The translations under genes and the position numbers were made by a program. Positions 8,093 through 15,859 of a stretch of DNA of 64,000 nt are shown here, in pieces. This DNA is from Methylobacterium tarhaniae. Its GTDB lineage: Bacteria > Pseudomonadota > Alphaproteobacteria > Rhizobiales > Beijerinckiaceae. The notes beneath the pieces are model-generated. The model was not told the origin of the DNA and made no database searches. It worked only from the letters and a program-made list of their open reading frames with translations. Each line of letters starts with the position of its first letter. Within the stretch, counting starts at the first letter, position 1. The stretch lies in NCBI RefSeq assembly GCF_001043955.1, contig NZ_LABZ01000013.1, positions 20,963-84,962 on the forward strand. The letters run 5' to 3'.

Positions 8093-9370
8093 ATGAAGCT
8101 CACATCCTATTGGCTGGACACGTCGACGCCGTTCTCGGGCGGCGCCAAGGGGCCGGTCGAGGGCTCTTACGACGTCGCGGTGATCGGCGGCGGCCTGACC
8201 GGGGCCTCCGCCGCCCTGGCGCTGGCCAAGAAGGGCGCCCGGGTCGTCCTCCTGGAGGCCGAGACGATCGGCAACGCCGCCTCCGGCCGCAACGGCGGCA
8301 TGTGCAACAACGGCTTCGCCCAGGATTACGGCACGCTCTCGGGCAAGCTCGGCCGCGAGGTCGCCGACCGGCTCTACCGTGCCTTCGATGCCGGCGTCGA
8401 CACGGTCGAGCGTCTGGTGCGGGAAGAATCGATCGATTGCAGCTTCGCCCGCGTCGGCAAGATCAAGCTCGCGGCCAAGCCCGAGCATTACGACAAGCTG
8501 GCGCGCAGCCAGGAGCTGCTCGCCTCAACCGTCGATCCCGACACCGCGATGGTGAGCCGCGCCGACCTGGGCAACGAGATCGGGTCGCAGCGCTATTACG
8601 GCGGCCTGATCTACCGCAAGAGCGCTGCCCTGCATGTCGGGCGCTTCGTGCGGGGCCTGGCCGAGGCCGCCGCACGGCGCGGCGTCGCGGTCCACGAGCG
8701 CAGCCCGATGACGAGTCTGAAGGCCGCCCCGGGCGGCGGCCACCTCGTCGGCACGCCCAACGGCACCGTCCGGGCCAAGCAGGTCCTGCTCGCCAGCGGC
8801 ATCTCGCAGGCCGGCCCGCTCGGCTGGGTGCGCCGGCGCGTCGTGCCCGTCGGCGCCTTCCTGATCGTCACCGAGCCGCTGCCGGTGGAGATGCTCGACC
8901 GGCTGACCCCGCGCCGCCGCAACGCGGTCGATACCAAGAACCTCGTCAACTACTTCCGCACCACGCCCGACAACCGGCTGCTCTTCGGCGGCCGCGCCCG
9001 CTTCGCCGTCTCGAACCCGGCCTCGGACGAGAAGAGCGGCGCGATCCTGCGCACCGCCCTGCACGACGTCTTCCCCGAGCTGACCGACATCCGCATCGAT
9101 TACTGCTGGGGCGGCATGGTCGACATGACCCGCGACCGCCTCCCCCGCGCCGGCGAGCGCGACGGCATCTACTACTCGATGGGCTACAGCGGCCACGGCA
9201 CCCAGATGTCGACCCTGATGGGCACGATCATGGCCGAGGTCATGGATGGCCGCGCCGAGCTGAACCCCTGGAGCCAGTTCGCCTGGCCCGCCATTCCCGG
9301 CCATTTCGGCCCGCCCTGGTTCCTGCCGCTGGTCGGCACCTATTACCGGATCAAGGACCGCTTCCAATGA
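8093..9370 (+). CDS. FAD-dependent oxidoreductase (DAO/PuuB-like)
   Basis: Flavoprotein oxidase or dehydrogenase of the D-amino-acid oxidase superfamily, 425 aa, likely oxidising an amine or amino acid with FAD. The dinucleotide-binding motif VIGGGLTGASAALALAKKG lies near residues 29-47, followed by ASGRNGGMCNNGF, the arrangement of gamma-glutamylputrescine oxidoreductase (PuuB) relatives. The C-terminal GYSGHGTQMSTLMGT completes the FAD site. The stop overlaps the aldehyde dehydrogenase start (ATGA). With the aldehyde dehydrogenase and cyclodeaminase-like gene it forms a coupled catabolic unit: amine to aldehyde to acid, plus cyclic imine handling. Exact substrate is inference. Confidence 0.9.
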   Translation: MKLTSYWLDTSTPFSGGAKGPVEGSYDVAVIGGGLTGASAALALAKKGARVVLLEAETIGNAASGRNGGMCNNGFAQDYGTLSGKLGREVADRLYRAFDAGVDTVERLVREESIDCSFARVGKIKLAAKPEHYDKLARSQELLASTVDPDTAMVSRADLGNEIGSQRYYGGLIYRKSAALHVGRFVRGLAEAAARRGVAVHERSPMTSLKAAPGGGHLVGTPNGTVRAKQVLLASGISQAGPLGWVRRRVVPVGAFLIVTEPLPVEMLDRLTPRRRNAVDTKNLVNYFRTTPDNRLLFGGRARFAVSNPASDEKSGAILRTALHDVFPELTDIRIDYCWGGMVDMTRDRLPRAGERDGIYYSMGYSGHGTQMSTLMGTIMAEVMDGRAELNPWSQFAWPAIPGHFGPPWFLPLVGTYYRIKDRFQ

Positions 9371-10833
9371 CCGACCCCCTTCGGCACCTGACCGAGGTCG
9401 GCCGCCTCGGCCGCTTCTACAGCGACGGGGCGTGGCGCGATCCGGCGGGCTCGGAGCGCGTCGGCGTCGTCAACCCGGCGACCGAGACGGTGGTCGCCGA
9501 GATCGCCCTGTGCGGCGGGCCAGAGGTCGAGCACGCGGTCGCCGCCGCCCGGCGCGCCTTCCCGGCCTGGTCGCGCACGGCGCCGGCCGAGCGCGCCGCC
9601 CTGCTCGACCGCGTCCACGGCCTGGTGATGGAGCGGCTGGAGCTGTTCGCCCAGGCGCTGACCGCCGAGATGGGCGCCCCGATCACGTATGCGCGCCAGG
9701 CGCAGGTGCCGCTCGCCGCCGCGCATCTGCGGGTCGCCCGCGACCTGCTCGCGACCTTCCCGTTCCTGTCGCAGCGCGGCACCACCGCCATCGCCCGCGA
9801 GGCGATCGGCGTCTGCGGGCTGATCACGCCCTGGAACTGGCCGCTCTACCAGATCACCGCCAAGGTCGGCCCGGCGCTCGCGGCGGGCTGCACGGTGGTG
9901 CTCAAGCCGAGCGAGCTGTCGCCCCTGAGCGCGTTCCTCTTCGCCGAGGTGATGCACGAGGCCGGCTGCCCGGCAGGCGTGTTCAACCTCGTCAACGGCA
10001 CCGGGCCGGTGGTCGGCGAAGCCCTCTCCACCCATCCGGAGGTCGACATGATCTCGATCACCGGATCGACGCGGGCGGGCGTGCTGGTGGCGCAGGCGGC
10101 GGCCCCCACGGTCAAGCGCGTGGCCCAGGAGCTCGGCGGCAAGTCGCCGAACCTCGTGCTGCCGGATGCGGATCTCGCGCGCTGCATCCCGCTCGGCGTC
10201 GCCGCGGCGATGCGCAACCTCGGCCAGTCCTGCAGCGCGCCGACGCGGATGCTGGTGCCGCGCAGCCGTCTCGCCGAGGTCGAGGCCCTGGCGCGCAAGA
10301 CCGCCGCCGGGTTCCTGGTCGGTGATCCGCTGCGCGAGGAGACGACCCACGGGGCGATCGCCAACCGGGCCCAGTATGACCGCATCCAGCAGATGATCCG
10401 GATCGGCATCGAGGAGGGCGCGAAGCTCGTCACCGGCGGACCGGGGCGGCCCGAGGGCCTCACGACCGGCCTCTTCGCCCGGCCGACCGTCTTCTCCGAG
10501 GTGCGCCGCGACATGGCGATCGCCCAGGAGGAGATCTTCGGGCCGGTCCTGGCCATCCTGCCCTATGACGGCGTGGAGGAGGCGGTCGAGATCGCCAACG
10601 ACACGATCTACGGGCTGGGCGCCCACGTCCACGGCACCGACATGGAGCAGGTCCGGGCGGTGGCCGGGCGGATCCGGGCCGGCCAGGTCCACCTCAACGC
10701 TCCCGATTGGGACCCGCAGGCGCCGTTCGGCGGCTACAAGCGCTCGGGCAACGGCCGGGAATACGGCCGCGAGGGCCTGGAGGAATATCTCGAGACCAAG
10801 GCCATCCTCGGCTTCTACCGGCAGCAGGACTGA
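9367..10833 (+). CDS. NAD(P)-dependent aldehyde dehydrogenase
   Basis: Oxidises an aldehyde to the acid, probably the product of the preceding oxidase; 488 aa, standard ALDH length. It shows the nucleotide-binding region (GVCGLITPWNWPLYQITAKV, about 148-167), the catalytic Glu in QELGGKSPNLVL (about 258), the nucleophilic Cys in LGQSCSAPTR (about 292) and EEIFGPVLAI. The start ATG overlaps the upstream stop by 4 nt and the next gene begins 3 nt after its stop, so the three genes are one operon. Confidence 0.93.
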   Translation: MTDPLRHLTEVGRLGRFYSDGAWRDPAGSERVGVVNPATETVVAEIALCGGPEVEHAVAAARRAFPAWSRTAPAERAALLDRVHGLVMERLELFAQALTAEMGAPITYARQAQVPLAAAHLRVARDLLATFPFLSQRGTTAIAREAIGVCGLITPWNWPLYQITAKVGPALAAGCTVVLKPSELSPLSAFLFAEVMHEAGCPAGVFNLVNGTGPVVGEALSTHPEVDMISITGSTRAGVLVAQAAAPTVKRVAQELGGKSPNLVLPDADLARCIPLGVAAAMRNLGQSCSAPTRMLVPRSRLAEVEALARKTAAGFLVGDPLREETTHGAIANRAQYDRIQQMIRIGIEEGAKLVTGGPGRPEGLTTGLFARPTVFSEVRRDMAIAQEEIFGPVLAILPYDGVEEAVEIANDTIYGLGAHVHGTDMEQVRAVAGRIRAGQVHLNAPDWDPQAPFGGYKRSGNGREYGREGLEEYLETKAILGFYRQQD

Positions 10834-10836
10834 GCC

Positions 10837-11793
10837 ATGGCCACCTTCATTCCCGAATCCCGGTCCTCGCGCCTGATCTCCCACGAGGCGGCGTTCGAGC
10901 CCGTGCGCCGGGCGCTGGTCGCGGCGGCCTCCGAGGGGGCCACCGTGTTCCCGGCGGTGATCGCCCGGGCCTCGGACCCGCGCAACACCTTCTCGATCAA
11001 GTCGGGCGCCACCGCGGAGCTGGCGGGCCTCAAGGTCGGGGCGTTCTGGCACGAGAATCCCGCCCGGGGCCTGCCGCGGCACAACTCGACGATCCTGCTG
11101 ATCGACCAGGATTGCGGGCGGATCGGCGCGGTGGTCGAGGCCGCCGCCGCCAACGCCTACCGGACGGCCGCCGCCGACGCCGTGGCGGCCAAGGCCCTGG
11201 CCCGGCCCGACAGCGGGACGCTGGCGATCTTCGGCGCCGGCAACCAGGCGCTCTACGAGGTCGGCGCGCTGGCCCGCATCCTCCCCCTCACGCGCCTCCA
11301 CGTCGTGGCGCGCGAGCGGGAGAAGGCCGAGAGCTTCGCCGCCCGGCTCGGCCAGCAGGGCGTCACCCTCGACGTGCGGGTCTCGACGCCGGAGGAGGCG
11401 TGCCGCGCCGCCGACGTGATCGTCACCGCGACCCCGGCCCGCGCACCCCTGTTCGAGGCGGCGTGGGTGCGCCCCGGCACGCATGTCGCCGGGATGGGCT
11501 CGGACGCCCGCGGCAAGCACGAGCTGCCGACCGCGCTCTACGAGCGGGCGCGCCTGTTCTGCGACCTGCCCTCGCAATCGATCGAGATCGGCGAGTTCCA
11601 GCACGTCCGCGAGCGGATCGAGGCCGGTGCGCTGGTCCTGAACCCGATCGGCGCGGTGCTCGACGGGCGCTGTCCCGGCCGCACTGCTCCGGACGAGATC
11701 ACCGTCTTCGACAGTTCCGGGATCGCGCTCCAGGACCTCTATATCGGCCAGTTCCTGCTGGACGCGGCGATGGCGGCGCCCGACGAGGATTGA
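10837..11793 (+). CDS. Ornithine cyclodeaminase / delta1-pyrroline-2-carboxylate reductase family
   Basis: NAD(P)-binding enzyme of the OCD/mu-crystallin family, 318 aa. The Rossmann motif is IFGAGNQALYEVGAL (about 130-144), the N-terminal substrate-binding lobe has FSIKSGATAELAG, and the C-terminus has GSDARGKHELP and FDSSGIALQDL. Family members deaminate ornithine or reduce cyclic imines such as pyrroline- or piperideine-2-carboxylate. Directly downstream of an amino-acid oxidase, imine reduction is a reasonable but unproven role. Confidence 0.88.
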   Translation: MATFIPESRSSRLISHEAAFEPVRRALVAAASEGATVFPAVIARASDPRNTFSIKSGATAELAGLKVGAFWHENPARGLPRHNSTILLIDQDCGRIGAVVEAAAANAYRTAAADAVAAKALARPDSGTLAIFGAGNQALYEVGALARILPLTRLHVVAREREKAESFAARLGQQGVTLDVRVSTPEEACRAADVIVTATPARAPLFEAAWVRPGTHVAGMGSDARGKHELPTALYERARLFCDLPSQSIEIGEFQHVRERIEAGALVLNPIGAVLDGRCPGRTAPDEITVFDSSGIALQDLYIGQFLLDAAMAAPDED

Positions 11794-11804
11794 ACGGCGC
11801 GCTT

Positions 11805-11832
11805 CCGGCTCCCCGACGGGTCAGGGAGCCGG
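11805..11832 (+). terminator. Hairpin after the oxidase operon
   Basis: Stem CCGGCTCCC (11805-11813) and GGGAGCCGG (11824-11832) with a 10-nt loop, 12 nt after the cyclodeaminase-like stop. No T-tract follows, so termination efficiency is uncertain. Confidence 0.5.
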
Positions 11833-11894
11833 ATCGCGGCGTTCCCCCACCAGCGCGCCGATGCATCGGCGCCGGCGCCCGTTCGGGCTTAGCC

Positions 11895-11926
11895 AGCGCC
11901 TTCGAACGGATCTGTTCGAAGGCGCT
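11895..11926 (-). terminator. Hairpin after the tartrate dehydrogenase gene
   Basis: Perfect 13-bp stem AGCGCCTTCGAAC (11895-11907) with its complement (11914-11926) around a 6-nt loop, starting 7 nt past the TAA of the minus-strand dehydrogenase gene. It probably ends that transcript and may also stop the convergent oxidase operon. No clear T-tract. Confidence 0.65.
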
Positions 11927-11932
11927 GCGGTC

Positions 11933-13012
11933 TTACTCGTTGTCGCCCTGGATCGCCGCGATGACGGCATCGGTGACCTGGCGGGTCGTCGCGCGGCCGC
12001 CGAGGTCGGGGGTGTGCAGGCTCGGATCGGCGGTCACCCGCTCGACCGCGCGCATCAGCCGGTCGGCCGCCGGCGCCTCGCCGAGATGCTCCAGCATCTG
12101 GCAGGCGGTCCAGAAGGTGGCGATCGGGTTCGCGATGCCCTTGCCGGCGATGTCGAAGGCCGAGCCGTGGATCGGCTCGAACATCGACGGGAACTTGCGC
12201 TCCGGGTTGATGTTCGCGGTCGGCGCGATGCCGAGCGAGCCGGCCAGCGCCGCGGCGAGGTCCGACAGGATGTCGGCGTGCAGGTTCGTCGCCACGATGG
12301 TGTCGAGGGTCTCCGGCTTGATCACCATGCGCATCGTCATGGCGTCGACCAGCATCTTGTCCCAGGTCACGTCCGGGAAGTCCTGCGCGACCTCGGCGGC
12401 GATCTCGTCCCACATCACCATGGCGTGGCGCTGGGCGTTCGACTTCGTCACCACGGTGAGGAGCTTGCGCGGGCGCGACTGCGCCAGCTTGAACGCGTAG
12501 CGGATGATGCGGGTGACGCCGGTGCGCGTCATCATCGACACGTCGGTGGCGACCTCCTCCGGGTGGCCCTGGTGGACGCGCCCGCCGACCCCCGCATACT
12601 CGCCCTCCGAGTTCTCGCGCACGATCACCCAGTCGAGCTCAGGGCCGGAGACGTGGCGCAGCGGGCTCGTGATCCCGGGCAGGATCCGGGTCGGGCGCAC
12701 GTTGGCGTATTGGTCGAAGGGCTGGCAGATGGCGAGGCGCAGGCCCCACAGGGAGATGTGGTCGGGCACGTCCGGCGCCCCGACCGCGCCGAAGAAGATC
12801 GCGTCGTGGTGCCGGATCTGCTCGCGGCCGTCCGCCGGCATCATCGCGCCGTGCGTCTTGTAGTAGTCCGAGCCCCAGTCGAAGTGGTCGAACCGGAACC
12901 GGAACGTGCCGGTCTTCCCGGCGAGCGCGTTCAGCACCTCGATGCCGGCGGCGATGACCTCGATGCCGATGCCGTCGGCCGGGATCGCGGCGATTCTGTA
13001 GGTCTTGGTCAT
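11933..13012 (-). CDS. ttuC: Tartrate dehydrogenase / beta-decarboxylating dehydrogenase (TtuC-like)
   Basis: NAD- and divalent-metal-dependent 2-hydroxyacid dehydrogenase of the isocitrate/isopropylmalate family, 359 aa; the TtuC/DmlA subgroup oxidises tartrate or D-malate. The sequence shows IPADGIGIEV at the N-terminus, the substrate region VIVRENSEGEYAG (about 135-147), catalytic Lys/Asp segments TKSNAQRHAM and VDAMTMRMV, and NAD-site FEPIHGSAFDIAGKG (about 277-291). The gene lies 32 bp downstream of a tartrate-type MFS transporter in the same operon, supporting the tartrate assignment over isopropylmalate. Start ATG 13012. Confidence 0.9.
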   Translation of the reverse strand: MTKTYRIAAIPADGIGIEVIAAGIEVLNALAGKTGTFRFRFDHFDWGSDYYKTHGAMMPADGREQIRHHDAIFFGAVGAPDVPDHISLWGLRLAICQPFDQYANVRPTRILPGITSPLRHVSGPELDWVIVRENSEGEYAGVGGRVHQGHPEEVATDVSMMTRTGVTRIIRYAFKLAQSRPRKLLTVVTKSNAQRHAMVMWDEIAAEVAQDFPDVTWDKMLVDAMTMRMVIKPETLDTIVATNLHADILSDLAAALAGSLGIAPTANINPERKFPSMFEPIHGSAFDIAGKGIANPIATFWTACQMLEHLGEAPAADRLMRAVERVTADPSLHTPDLGGRATTRQVTDAVIAAIQGDNE

Positions 13013-13044
13013 GACGGGTCTCCGCGGGGAATGGGGGGACGGGA

Positions 13045-14343
13045 TCAGTGCGCGACGGCGTCGGCGGCCGGGCTCCGCCGACCGGCGCGGGCGACGATCA
13101 GGGTGACGACGGCCGAGAGGGCGAGCAGCCCGGCGACGAAGATCAGCCCGCCGGCGAAGCTGCCGGTCCGGTCCTTGATCCAGCCGATCGCCCAGGGACC
13201 GACGAATCCGCCGAGATTGCCGATCGAGTTGATCGTGGCGATGCCCACCGCCGCGGCCGGGCCGGACAGGAACATCGTCGGCATCGCCCAGAGCGGGGGC
13301 TTGGCCGCGCTGATGCCGACATTGACCAGGCTGAGCGCGGCGACCACCGCCACGGCCGAGGCCGCGCCGCCGGCCAGGAGCAGGCCCAGGGAGGCGACGA
13401 GGCAGGCGATCACGACGTGCCAGGTGCGCTCGCCGGTCCTGTCGGAATGCCGCGCCCACAGGATCATCGCCACGACCGCCAGGGTCGGCGGCACGCCGTT
13501 GAGGAAGCCGACCGCCATGGTGGAGAGGCCGAAGCCCTTGATGATCTGCGGCGCCCAGATGCCGAGCGTGTAGAGGCCGGCCGAGGTGCCGAAATAGACC
13601 AGGGCCAGGGCCAGGACGCGGAGATCGGCAAGGCCCGCCAGGATGCCGTGCCTGGCGGCCGTCTGCCGGGCCGAACGCTCCGCGTTCATCTCCGCGACGA
13701 GCCAGGCGCGCTGGTCCTCCCGGAGCCATTGCGCCTTCTCGGGCCGGTCGGTCATGTAGAACAGCACGACGACCCCGAGGATGACGGCCGGGGCCGCCTC
13801 GATGAGGAACATCCATTGCCAGCCGTGCAGGCCGAGGATGCCCTCCATGCCGAGCAGCGCGCTCGAGAGCGGCGAGCCCAGCACCACCGAGATCGGGGCC
13901 GCCGCCATGAACAGCGAGACCACGCCGGCCCGGTAGCGGGCCGGGAACCAGTAGCTCAGGTAGAGGATGATGCCGGGAAAGAAGCCGGCTTCCGCCGCTC
14001 CGAGCAGGAAGCGCAGGGCATAGAAGCTGGTCTCGCCCTCCACGAAGGCGAAGGCACCCGAGACGAGGCCCCAGGTGATCATCACCCGGGCGATCCACAG
14101 GCGTGCCCCGACCTTGTCGAGGATGATGTTCGAGGGCACTTCGAACAGGAAATAGCCGAAGAAGAACACGCCGGCCCCGAAGCCGAAGACGGCCGGGGAA
14201 AAGCCGAGATCCTTGTTCATCGTCAGGGCCGCGAAGCCGATATTCACGCGGTCGATGAAGGCGATGAAGTAGAGAAGACAGATGAAGGGGACCAGGCGCC
14301 ATGAGACCCGGCGCATGGTCGCTGTCTCGAGCGAGGCGTCCAT
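13045..14343 (-). CDS. MFS transporter, anion:cation symporter family (tartrate-type, TtuB-like)
   Basis: Inner-membrane permease of 432 aa with about 12 hydrophobic segments, predicted to import an organic acid with protons. It has the ACS-family opening MRRVSWRLVPFICLLYFIAF, with the conserved IDRVNIGFAALTM after the first helix, and later ALRFLLGAAEAGFFPGIILY. Start ATG 14343 follows GGGAGGGAACG. The next gene on the strand is tartrate dehydrogenase and the divergent neighbour is a GntR regulator, so uptake of tartrate or a similar acid is the likely job. Confidence 0.92.
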   Translation of the reverse strand: MDASLETATMRRVSWRLVPFICLLYFIAFIDRVNIGFAALTMNKDLGFSPAVFGFGAGVFFFGYFLFEVPSNIILDKVGARLWIARVMITWGLVSGAFAFVEGETSFYALRFLLGAAEAGFFPGIILYLSYWFPARYRAGVVSLFMAAAPISVVLGSPLSSALLGMEGILGLHGWQWMFLIEAAPAVILGVVVLFYMTDRPEKAQWLREDQRAWLVAEMNAERSARQTAARHGILAGLADLRVLALALVYFGTSAGLYTLGIWAPQIIKGFGLSTMAVGFLNGVPPTLAVVAMILWARHSDRTGERTWHVVIACLVASLGLLLAGGAASAVAVVAALSLVNVGISAAKPPLWAMPTMFLSGPAAAVGIATINSIGNLGGFVGPWAIGWIKDRTGSFAGGLIFVAGLLALSAVVTLIVARAGRRSPAADAVAH

Positions 14344-14390
14344 CGTTCCCTCCCGCTGCCGTGGCACTGCCGTTTCTGCTTGAGCGCCAT

Positions 14391-14465
14391 CTTCCATGCA
14401 AGCTGGAATACGGTTGAGGGATCGCGATCGCGGTGTCAACCCTTGTTCCGCAGCTGGCATGGAAG
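14391..14465. promoter_or_regulatory. 15-bp inverted repeat pair in the tartrate/GntR divergent region
   Basis: CTTCCATGCAAGCTG at 14391-14405 and CAGCTGGCATGGAAG at 14451-14465 are reverse complements at 14 of 15 positions, separated by 45 bp that include ATCGCGATCGCG. The pair sits between the divergent MFS and GntR starts, where a GntR/FCD regulator would be expected to bind. Operator function is inference. Confidence 0.55.
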
Positions 14466-14501
14466 GTGATATGCGTGAAGCACATCGAGGGAGGCGTCGG
14501 G

Positions 14502-15257
14502 ATGGTGCGGGCTCGGCCGACAGGAACGGAGCCGGTCGGACCGGCGCACAAGGCTCCGCAGGACGAGTCGCCGTCCGGCGAGTGGGTGGAGAAGCGCACC
14601 TCGCTGGTGGACGACGCCTACGCGGCGATGCGGGCCAATATCCGCGACGCGACCTTCGCGCCGGGCTACCAGGCCTCCGAGCAGGAGATCGCCCTGCGGC
14701 TCGGGATGAGCCGGACCCCGGTCCACGAGGCGGCGATCCGGCTGCAGGAGGACGGCCTCGTCCGCGTCCTGCCGCGCAAGGGCATCCTGATCCTGGCGCT
14801 CGCGCCCGACGACATGCGCGAGATCTACGACGTGATCATCGCCATCGAGGGCCGGGCGGCCGAGCTGGTGGCGGCCCTGCCCGAGGCCGAGCGCCTCGCG
14901 GCGGCGCAGGATCTCGACGCGCTCACGACGGCGATGGAGGAGGCGCAGGGCCGCGACGACCTCCCGGCCTGGGGCGAGGCGGACGGCGCCTTCCACGCGG
15001 CGATGATCGCGCATGCGCGCAACAGGCGGATGAGCCGGATCGTGCAGACCGTCAACGATCAGTCGCACCGGGCGCGGATGCTGACGCTCAACCTGCGCCG
15101 CAACCTGGAAGCCTCGGTCGCCGAGCACAGGACGATCGCGCAGGCCATCCGTGCGGGCGATCCGGGTCCGGCGCTCGACGCCGCGCGCCGGCACCGCCTC
15201 CGCGCCCGCGACGAGCTTCTGCCGCTCCTCGCGAGCTACGGCCTCAAGCACCTGTAG
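14502..15257 (+). CDS. GntR family transcriptional regulator (FadR/FCD subfamily)
   Basis: DNA-binding regulator of 251 aa. The winged helix-turn-helix occupies about residues 30-95 (SEQEIALRLGMSRTPVHEAA) and the all-helical FCD ligand-binding domain follows, with candidate metal/ligand residues in EADGAFHAAMIAHARN and EHRTI. ATG 14502 is preferred because GAGGGAGG is 7 nt upstream; an in-frame GTG at 14433 is weaker. Divergent from the tartrate transport/dehydrogenase genes, which it probably controls. Confidence 0.9.
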   Translation: MVRARPTGTEPVGPAHKAPQDESPSGEWVEKRTSLVDDAYAAMRANIRDATFAPGYQASEQEIALRLGMSRTPVHEAAIRLQEDGLVRVLPRKGILILALAPDDMREIYDVIIAIEGRAAELVAALPEAERLAAAQDLDALTTAMEEAQGRDDLPAWGEADGAFHAAMIAHARNRRMSRIVQTVNDQSHRARMLTLNLRRNLEASVAEHRTIAQAIRAGDPGPALDAARRHRLRARDELLPLLASYGLKHL

Positions 15258-15286
15258 GCGGATCGCCCTCGCGAGAGCGATCCGCC
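15257..15286 (+). terminator. Hairpin at the end of the GntR gene
   Basis: Ten-bp stem GGCGGATCGC (15257-15266) and GCGATCCGCC (15277-15286), beginning at the last base of the stop codon. No T-tract. Confidence 0.5.
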
Positions 15287-15557
15287 CGTCGCACGGCCGG
15301 CGTGCCGGGAGGACGCTGCCGTCACGGAGGAAGGTCGTCACCCGGATCGGCGGCGGTCACCTTGAGGCTGGTTGACCGTAAGTCGAACGTCCGATAGGTT
15401 TCCGCACTAATAGATATGGCCTCACGGTCCGCGGCTCGAGACTGAATGCCCCAGGGTGTATCCTCTCCGGGCGGGCCGATGATCATGAGCCGCATAAAGA
15501 CTATCGGTCGACATCGCGTCCGTTTTGCTGGTCCCGACCGCGAAAAAGGAGCCCGAG
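15287..15557. other. Upstream region of the STM40xx-type operon
   Basis: No gene. A possible sigma70-type promoter on the plus strand reads TTGACC (15372-15377), 17 nt, TAGGTT (15395-15400); the -10 match is poor. AT-richer sequence follows around 15405-15418. This is the only obvious place for a promoter of the seven-gene array that starts at 15558. Confidence 0.35.
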
Positions 15558-15854
15558 ATGTGGCGACAGGGTGATATCTTCATACAAGGGGTCCCGGCTC
15601 TGCCGCAGGAGGCGGCCGCGCGGCCGCTGCCGCATACCGTGCTTGCCCATGGCGAGCTGACCGGCCACAGCCACCGGGTCGTCGATCCCGCCGCCCTGTT
15701 CGCCGGCGAGGGCTGCTTCTACCTCGACGTGCTCGCCGAAACGGCCCGCGTCGTCCACGACGAGCACGGCACGATCACCCTCGATCGCGGCACCTACCGG
15801 GTCTGGCGGCAGCGCGAATACACGCCCGCGCGCATCGTGACGGTGCAGGATTGA
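15558..15854 (+). CDS. Small conserved-type protein preceding DUF6745 gene
   Basis: 98-aa soluble protein with no signal peptide. It opens with WRQGDIFIQGVPALP and has a central LAHGELTGHSHRV, then a beta-rich tail ending RVWRQREYTPARIVTVQD. I know this kind of protein from small clusters paired with DUF6745 genes, but not a function; the GELTGHSH motif could be metal-binding or simply structural. Start ATG 15558 has AAAGGAG 9 nt upstream. Its stop overlaps the following reading frame region (next ATG 6 nt later), so it is likely cotranscribed as the first gene of the radical-SAM array. Confidence 0.75.
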   Translation: MWRQGDIFIQGVPALPQEAAARPLPHTVLAHGELTGHSHRVVDPAALFAGEGCFYLDVLAETARVVHDEHGTITLDRGTYRVWRQREYTPARIVTVQD

Positions 15855-15859
15855 GCGGG

